Part shown: piece after piece, positions 6,765 through 9,981 of the stretch
Position numbering within the stretch: position 1 is the stretch's first letter
Layout: every line of letters starts with the position of its first letter
Origin: Rhodobacterales bacterium UBA3089
GTDB lineage: Bacteria; Pseudomonadota; Alphaproteobacteria; Rhodobacterales; Rhodobacteraceae
DNA length: 9,981 nucleotides
Reading direction: 5' to 3'
Assembly: GCA_002367255.1 (NCBI GenBank)
Contig: DFBD01000266.1
Location: 1-9,981, forward strand
Notes under the pieces: generated by a model
The model's input: the letters and a program-made list of their open reading frames with translations, nothing else
Databases searched by the model: none
What the model was told of the DNA's origin: nothing
Position numbers and translations under genes: made by a program

Positions 6765-8704
6765 GCCACCAGCGCGACGATATCCAACATTATACGGTTC
6801 AGATCGAAATCCTTCGGCGTATAAATCCGTGCGATGCCCATATCCATCAGCGCGGCACAATCCTCGTCAGGGATAATCCCGCCAAGAATCACCGGAATAT
6901 CAAGCCCGGCGCCCTGCATCCGTTCCATCACCTCGGCTATCAACGGCAGATGCGAGCCCGACAGAATCGACAAACCGACAACATGCACCTTTTCGTTTAT
7001 GGCGGCCTCGACAATCGCTTCGGGCGTCATGCGGATGCCCTCGTAGGTTACCTTCATCCCGCAATCCCGCGCACGAACCGCAATCTGTTCCGCCCCGTTG
7101 GAATGCCCGTCCAACCCCGGTTTACCCACAAGCAAACGAATTGGCGAACCCAGCTCAGCCGCCACGCGGCTCACTTCGGCCTGCACATCCTCCAGCCCTT
7201 CGGTGGAATTCGACATGGCCGAGCTAACCCCCGTCGGCGCACGATACTCCCCGAACTCGCCACGCATCGCCATGCCCCACTCGCCGGTGGTCACGCCAGC
7301 CTTTGCCGCCGCGATCGAGGCTGGCATAATGTTCACCCCGTCCCGCGCATCGCTACGCAATTGATCGAGCGCGGCCTTCACAGCCTCATCATCGCGCCCG
7401 TCACGCCATGCATTCAGGCTATCAATCTGTTCCTGCTCAACCTTCGGATCAACCACCATGATCCCACCCTCACCGGATGTCAGCGGGCTTTCCTCGCCGT
7501 TCTGGAATTTGTTAACCCCGACAACCATGGTTTCCCCAGCCTCGATCCGCCCGATACGGGCCGAATTGGACATAACCAATTGCGTTTTCATATATTCAAT
7601 CGCTGAAACCGCGCCGCCCATCTGATCGATATGCTCAATTTCCGCCCGCGCACCAGCTTTCAGCTCTTCGACCTTGCGATCAACGGCAGGGTTTTCGTCA
7701 AACAGATCATCGAACTCCAACAGGTCGGTTTCATACGCCATGATCTGCTGCATCCTTAGCGACCACTGCTGGTCCCAAGGCCGCGGCAAGCCTAACGCCT
7801 CGTTCCACGCTGGCAACTGCACCGCCCGCGCTCGTGCCTTTTTCGAAAGGGTCACGGCCAGCATTTCAATCAAGATACGGTAAACGTTATTTTCCGGTTG
7901 CTGTTCTGTCAAACCAAGGCTGTTAACCTGTACGCCGTACCGGAACCGCCGTTGTTTGGCGTCACTCACGCCGTAACGATCGCGGCAAATTTCGTCCCAC
8001 AAATCCACGAACGCCCGCATCTTGCACATCTCGGTTACAAACCGGATGCCTGCGTTTACAAAGAAACTGATCCGCGCAACCACCTTCGGGAAATCTTCCG
8101 CCGGAACCTGCCCGCGCACCTGATCCAGAACGGCAATCGCGGTGGTCAGCGCAAATGCCAACTCCTGTTCCGGAGTCGCGCCCGCCTCTTGCAAATGATA
8201 TGAACACACATTCATCGGGTTCCATTTCGGCACAGACGTATAACAATACTCGGCAACGTCGCCGATCAGTTTCAGGCTGGCCTCGGGCGGGAAAACATAT
8301 GTTCCACGGCTAAGATATTCCTTAATAATATCGTTCTGAACTGTCCCTTGAAGGCCCGTAATATCCGCCCCTTGTTCCTCGGCTACAGCGATATACAGCG
8401 CCAGCATCCAAGCCGCAGTGGCGTTGATTGTCATCGACGTGTTCATCTGCTCCAGCGGAATATCCGCAAACAGCGCCCGCATGTCACCCAGATGGCTGAC
8501 CGGCACACCAACCTTGCCAACCTCGCCTCGCGCCAAGATGTGATCGCTGTCATATCCTGTCTGCGTTGGCAAATCGAACGCAACTGAAAGCCCCGTCTGG
8601 CCTTTCGCCAGATTGGAACGATAAAGCGCATTCGATGCCACCGCTGTCGAGTGCCCGGCATAAGTGCGGAACAGCCACGGCCGATCTTTGGTTGCTTGCG
8701 TCAC
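6761..8704 (-). CDS. ecm: Ethylmalonyl-CoA mutase (adenosylcobalamin-dependent)
   Basis: The 647-residue protein belongs to the methylmalonyl-CoA mutase family. The N-terminal barrel includes WLFRTYAGHSTA (about 10-21) and DLPTQTGYDSDH (44-55), where methylmalonyl-CoA mutases have DLATHRGYDSD, a difference that points to ethylmalonyl-CoA mutase (MeaA-like). The C-terminal B12 domain has the base-off motif D532-G-H534-S-N-G537, then LSILSGSH and VILGGIIP. The enzyme converts (2R)-ethylmalonyl-CoA to (2S)-methylsuccinyl-CoA in the ethylmalonyl-CoA pathway, the step after Ccr and an epimerase. The ORF runs up to an ATG at 8737, but no ribosome-binding site precedes it. The GTG at 8704 has GGAG six bases upstream (8711-8714) and gives MTQATKDRPWLFRTYAG, like known Ecm N-termini. 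It converges on tetR with a 4-bp stop-stop overlap. Confidence 0.93.
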   Translation of the reverse strand: MTQATKDRPWLFRTYAGHSTAVASNALYRSNLAKGQTGLSVAFDLPTQTGYDSDHILARGEVGKVGVPVSHLGDMRALFADIPLEQMNTSMTINATAAWMLALYIAVAEEQGADITGLQGTVQNDIIKEYLSRGTYVFPPEASLKLIGDVAEYCYTSVPKWNPMNVCSYHLQEAGATPEQELAFALTTAIAVLDQVRGQVPAEDFPKVVARISFFVNAGIRFVTEMCKMRAFVDLWDEICRDRYGVSDAKQRRFRYGVQVNSLGLTEQQPENNVYRILIEMLAVTLSKKARARAVQLPAWNEALGLPRPWDQQWSLRMQQIMAYETDLLEFDDLFDENPAVDRKVEELKAGARAEIEHIDQMGGAVSAIEYMKTQLVMSNSARIGRIEAGETMVVGVNKFQNGEESPLTSGEGGIMVVDPKVEQEQIDSLNAWRDGRDDEAVKAALDQLRSDARDGVNIMPASIAAAKAGVTTGEWGMAMRGEFGEYRAPTGVSSAMSNSTEGLEDVQAEVSRVAAELGSPIRLLVGKPGLDGHSNGAEQIAVRARDCGMKVTYEGIRMTPEAIVEAAINEKVHVVGLSILSGSHLPLIAEVMERMQGAGLDIPVILGGIIPDEDCAALMDMGIARIYTPKDFDLNRIMLDIVALVA

Positions 8705-8812
8705 GTGCGACTCCAATTCTATATTGCGTTGCAGCATAGATTTACAAAGCTAAGATAATTACGCAAGAGGAAAGTTTGTCGGAACATTCTTTCACTGTGG
8801 ATTTTCCAAAAT
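8705..8812 (-). promoter_or_regulatory. Upstream region of ecm with TTGCGT/ACGCAA inverted repeat
   Basis: The 108 bases before the chosen ecm start should hold its promoter, since a terminator lies beyond. On the minus strand one reasonable pair is TTCCGA and, 17 bases on, TAATTA, just past a TTGCGT at 8761-8766. TTGCGT also occurs on the plus strand at 8724-8729, making an inverted repeat 37 bp centre to centre. A CGCAA half is present at 9492-9496 before ccr too. Shared control of the two genes is possible, but these words are too short to be convincing. Confidence 0.3.
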
Positions 8813-8839
8813 AAAAGGCGACCCGAAGGCCGCCCTTTT
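8813..8839 (-). terminator. Rho-independent terminator of the small secreted-protein gene, UUCG tetraloop
   Basis: As minus-strand RNA the sequence folds into AAAAGGGCGGCC, loop UUCG, then GGUCGCCUUUU followed by AUUUU. The stem closes with the very stable C(UUCG)G tetraloop, pairs continuously with one G-U wobble and a single bulged G, and runs into a U-tract. Read as plus-strand RNA the wobble becomes an A-C mismatch, so the leftward direction is favoured. It begins 21 bases past the stop of the gene ending at 8861 and insulates ecm from it. Confidence 0.85.
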
Positions 8840-8860
8840 ATTCGTACTAAAAATTGATTT

Positions 8861-9196
8861 TTAGTTATAAGTGAACGTCGGGATTTCACAGACGTTAATG
8901 CCGTTGCTGACCACCTCGTCGCCATCGCTAAAAACAGCTTTGAAGTCGAATAGGCAATATCCGGTACCATCGTCAAAATTGATGTTAATAGAATCATAAC
9001 CACCTAGAACATCGTAACCCAGAATGTCTTCTTCCCAACTTGTCGAGCCTTTGTTGGAACCATAAAATTCCACCATCACATAGCCGGTCTGGTTAACAAT
9101 TGTTACAACCCGGTTCAACGCCGCCGCAGGAAGCGCAAATGTTGCTGACAAAATGCCTGCCGCCGTAATTGCCGTTAATACTTGTTTAATACGCAT
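8861..9196 (-). CDS. Small exported protein of unknown function inside the ethylmalonyl-CoA locus
   Basis: The 111-residue product starts with a clear Sec signal peptide: basic MRIKQ, a hydrophobic core, and a likely cleavage after Ala26 in ALPAAALN. The mature part of about 85 residues is acidic and rich in aromatic, Gly, Asn and Asp residues, with two cysteines (81 and 103) that could form one disulfide in the periplasm. It reads as a compact beta-sheet domain, with stretches such as VVTIVNQTGYVMVEFYGS. I cannot name the family with certainty. I recall similar short alphaproteobacterial proteins carrying the label argininosuccinate lyase in automatic annotation, which would be wrong for so small an exported protein. 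The start is the ATG at 9196 (AGAGGA seven bases upstream), not the TTG one codon earlier. It is a single-gene unit with its own terminator, between the divergent ecm and ccr genes. Confidence 0.85.
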   Translation of the reverse strand: MRIKQVLTAITAAGILSATFALPAAALNRVVTIVNQTGYVMVEFYGSNKGSTSWEEDILGYDVLGGYDSININFDDGTGYCLFDFKAVFSDGDEVVSNGINVCEIPTFTYN

Positions 9197-9290
9197 CAAA
9201 TTATCCTCTAGCTCTACTATTTATTGTCACACAAAACCAAGGCACTCGTATTTTGATTCTATGGTCAAATTCATAGTCCCTATTTTTTAT

Positions 9291-9304
9291 GTCATAAATA
9301 TGAC
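9291..9304. repeat. Perfect inverted repeat GTCATA-AA-TATGAC
   Basis: Six-base arms around AA make a 14-bp perfect dyad, 95 bp upstream of the secreted-protein gene and 225 bp upstream of ccr. Size and symmetry suit a dimeric regulator half-site pair. No partner repeat with the same arms was seen elsewhere in the window. Confidence 0.5.
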
Positions 9305-9433
9305 GGCAGCCGCCATAAAGGAAGGGCAACGCTATCGCGCATCATTTAGTCAGGTCAGCTAACTATCGCCAAAATATAGCAATATAAATACAAGAATATC
9401 ACATCAAATGTAACAATATGTCCGCTGCACCGC

Positions 9434-9471
9434 ACAATTTAATTGTTGTGGAGCCTCTGTTTTCATGTAAT
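9434..9471 (+). promoter_or_regulatory. Candidate ccr promoter with a dyad overlapping the -35 element
   Basis: TTGTTG (9443-9448) and TGTAAT (9466-9471) are separated by 17 bases, which would start transcription near 9478 and leave a leader of about 50 bases. The 13-bp dyad ACAATT-T-AATTGT (9434-9446) covers the first bases of the -35 element, a position from which an activator or repressor could act. A second palindrome, CGTATATACG (9474-9483), lies at the predicted start site. The -10 element is good (five of six), the -35 poor, as expected for a regulated promoter. Confidence 0.4.
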
Positions 9472-9528
9472 GACGTATATACGCGCGACAGCGCAACTAT
9501 ATTACAACGCCAACATATGAGGCCCATT

Positions 9529-9981
9529 ATGTCCACCGCTGCACTCAAAGATCTATACGAAGTCGGGCAAATTCCACCGCTTGGCCATGTCCCCAAACAA
9601 ATGTACGGCTGGGCCATTCGTCGCGAACGCCATGGCGAGCCTGACAAGGCCATGCAGTTAGAGGTCATCGACACGCCTGAAATCGACAGCCACGAAGTCC
9701 TGATCCTGGTAATGGCTGCCGGCGTTAACTATAACGGTGTGTGGGCCGGCCTCGGCACGCCGATATCCCCCTTCGACGTACACGGCGCTGATTACCACAT
9801 CGCAGGGTCCGACGCCTCCGGCATCATCTGGAAAGTCGGCGATAAAGTTAAACGCTGGAAAGTTGGCGACGAGGTCGTGGTTCACTGCAACCAAGACGAC
9901 GGCGACGACGAAGAATGCAACGGCGGCGACCCGATGTTCTCGTCCAGCCAACGCATCTGGGGTTATGAAACACCGGACGGA
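9529..9981 (+). CDS. ccr: Crotonyl-CoA carboxylase/reductase, N-terminal part (runs off right edge)
   Basis: The first 151 residues are present and match the start of crotonyl-CoA carboxylase/reductase: [20 protein letters not shown] (7-26), [10 protein letters not shown], then the GroES-like fold of the medium-chain dehydrogenase superfamily with [27 protein letters not shown] and VGDEVVVHC. The enzyme reduces crotonyl-CoA with NADPH while adding CO2 to give (2S)-ethylmalonyl-CoA, the defining step of the ethylmalonyl-CoA pathway for growth on acetate and other C2 or C1 sources. The nucleotide-binding half lies beyond the window. The ATG at 9529 has GAGG six bases before it. An in-frame ATG at 9517 lacks a good site. 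Its divergent partner ecm carries out the downstream mutase step. Confidence 0.93.
   Translation, partial: MSTAALKDLYEVGQIPPLGHVPKQMYGWAIRRERHGEPDKAMQLEVIDTPEIDSHEVLILVMAAGVNYNGVWAGLGTPISPFDVHGADYHIAGSDASGIIWKVGDKVKRWKVGDEVVVHCNQDDGDDEECNGGDPMFSSSQRIWGYETPDG

Larger units (their letters stand above)
9197..9528. other. AT-rich intergenic region between the secreted-protein gene and ccr
   Basis: These 332 bases hold no credible gene. The region is markedly richer in A and T than its flanks and should contain the divergent promoters. It holds several inverted repeats: CTATG...CATAG (9259-9276), GTCATA-AA-TATGAC (9291-9304), ACAATT-T-AATTGT (9434-9446) and CGTATATACG (9474-9483). The only short ORF (9261-9362, 33 codons) has no ribosome-binding site. 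Confidence 0.7.

Noticed and set aside
6950..7606. 218-codon plus-strand ORF opposite ecm
   Set aside because: The real gene on the other strand has intact mutase and B12 motifs across this stretch. The ORF arises from codon bias.
9261..9362. 33-codon ORF on the plus strand with a hydrophobic start (MVKFIVPIFY)
   Set aside because: There is no Shine-Dalgarno before the ATG, and it overlaps two inverted repeats in an AT-rich regulatory region. Nothing supports translation.
9399..9951. Two minus-strand ORFs opposite the start of ccr
   Set aside because: They cross the ccr promoter and the conserved ccr coding sequence and show no motif or ribosome-binding site.
1..9981. Mobile elements, CRISPR arrays, toxin-antitoxin or defence genes
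   Set aside because: I saw no transposase or integrase motifs, no direct-repeat/spacer pattern and no target-site duplications. All large ORFs are accounted for by metabolic or regulatory genes.

Overview
The window looks like a chromosomal segment of an alphaproteobacterium, most likely Rhodobacteraceae (Roseobacter or Rhodobacter relatives). The main reasons are the divergent ethylmalonyl-CoA pathway pair (ethylmalonyl-CoA mutase and crotonyl-CoA carboxylase/reductase) and the translationally coupled ubiE-ubiB pair. This assignment is inferred from recalled gene content, not from a database search. There are no rRNA or tRNA genes, CRISPR arrays, insertion sequences, integrases or phage genes. 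The window reads as core metabolism with one small unknown secreted protein.

Left part (1-1770, leftward genes): the first 36 codons of a small membrane-type protein run off the left edge. Upstream of it lies a striking AT-rich block of three phased 8-bp palindromes. Next is a stand-alone, membrane-anchored protein of the FMN-binding glutamate-synthase family.

Middle (1854-4915, leftward genes): ubiB and ubiE (ubiquinone biosynthesis, overlapping by ATGA) lie behind an undecaprenyl-diphosphate-synthase-type cis-prenyltransferase. Two of the three genes act directly in quinone synthesis and the third uses polyprenyl diphosphates, so the block has an isoprenoid/quinone theme. galE (UDP-glucose 4-epimerase, 5027-6046) reads the opposite way from a shared 129-bp intergenic region.

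Right part (6168-9981): a TetR-type regulator reads rightward and overlaps tail-to-tail by 4 bp with the adenosylcobalamin-dependent ethylmalonyl-CoA mutase, which reads leftward. A short signal-peptide protein of unknown function follows, leftward, with a strong UUCG-loop terminator separating it from the mutase. A 332-bp AT-rich regulatory region with several inverted repeats then leads to the start of ccr, which reads rightward off the edge. Ccr makes ethylmalonyl-CoA from crotonyl-CoA, CO2 and NADPH, and the mutase rearranges it to methylsuccinyl-CoA, so the two genes encode consecutive steps of acetyl-CoA assimilation. The adjacent TetR protein is a candidate local regulator, by analogy with CcrR of Methylobacterium.

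Several genes appear to use GTG starts, or starts downstream of the longest ORF start. These were chosen from ribosome-binding sites and the expected N-termini. I did not find a convincing new multi-gene system. The most interesting leads are the phased palindromes at 184-213, the secreted protein inside the ethylmalonyl-CoA locus, and the inverted repeats in front of tetR and ccr.
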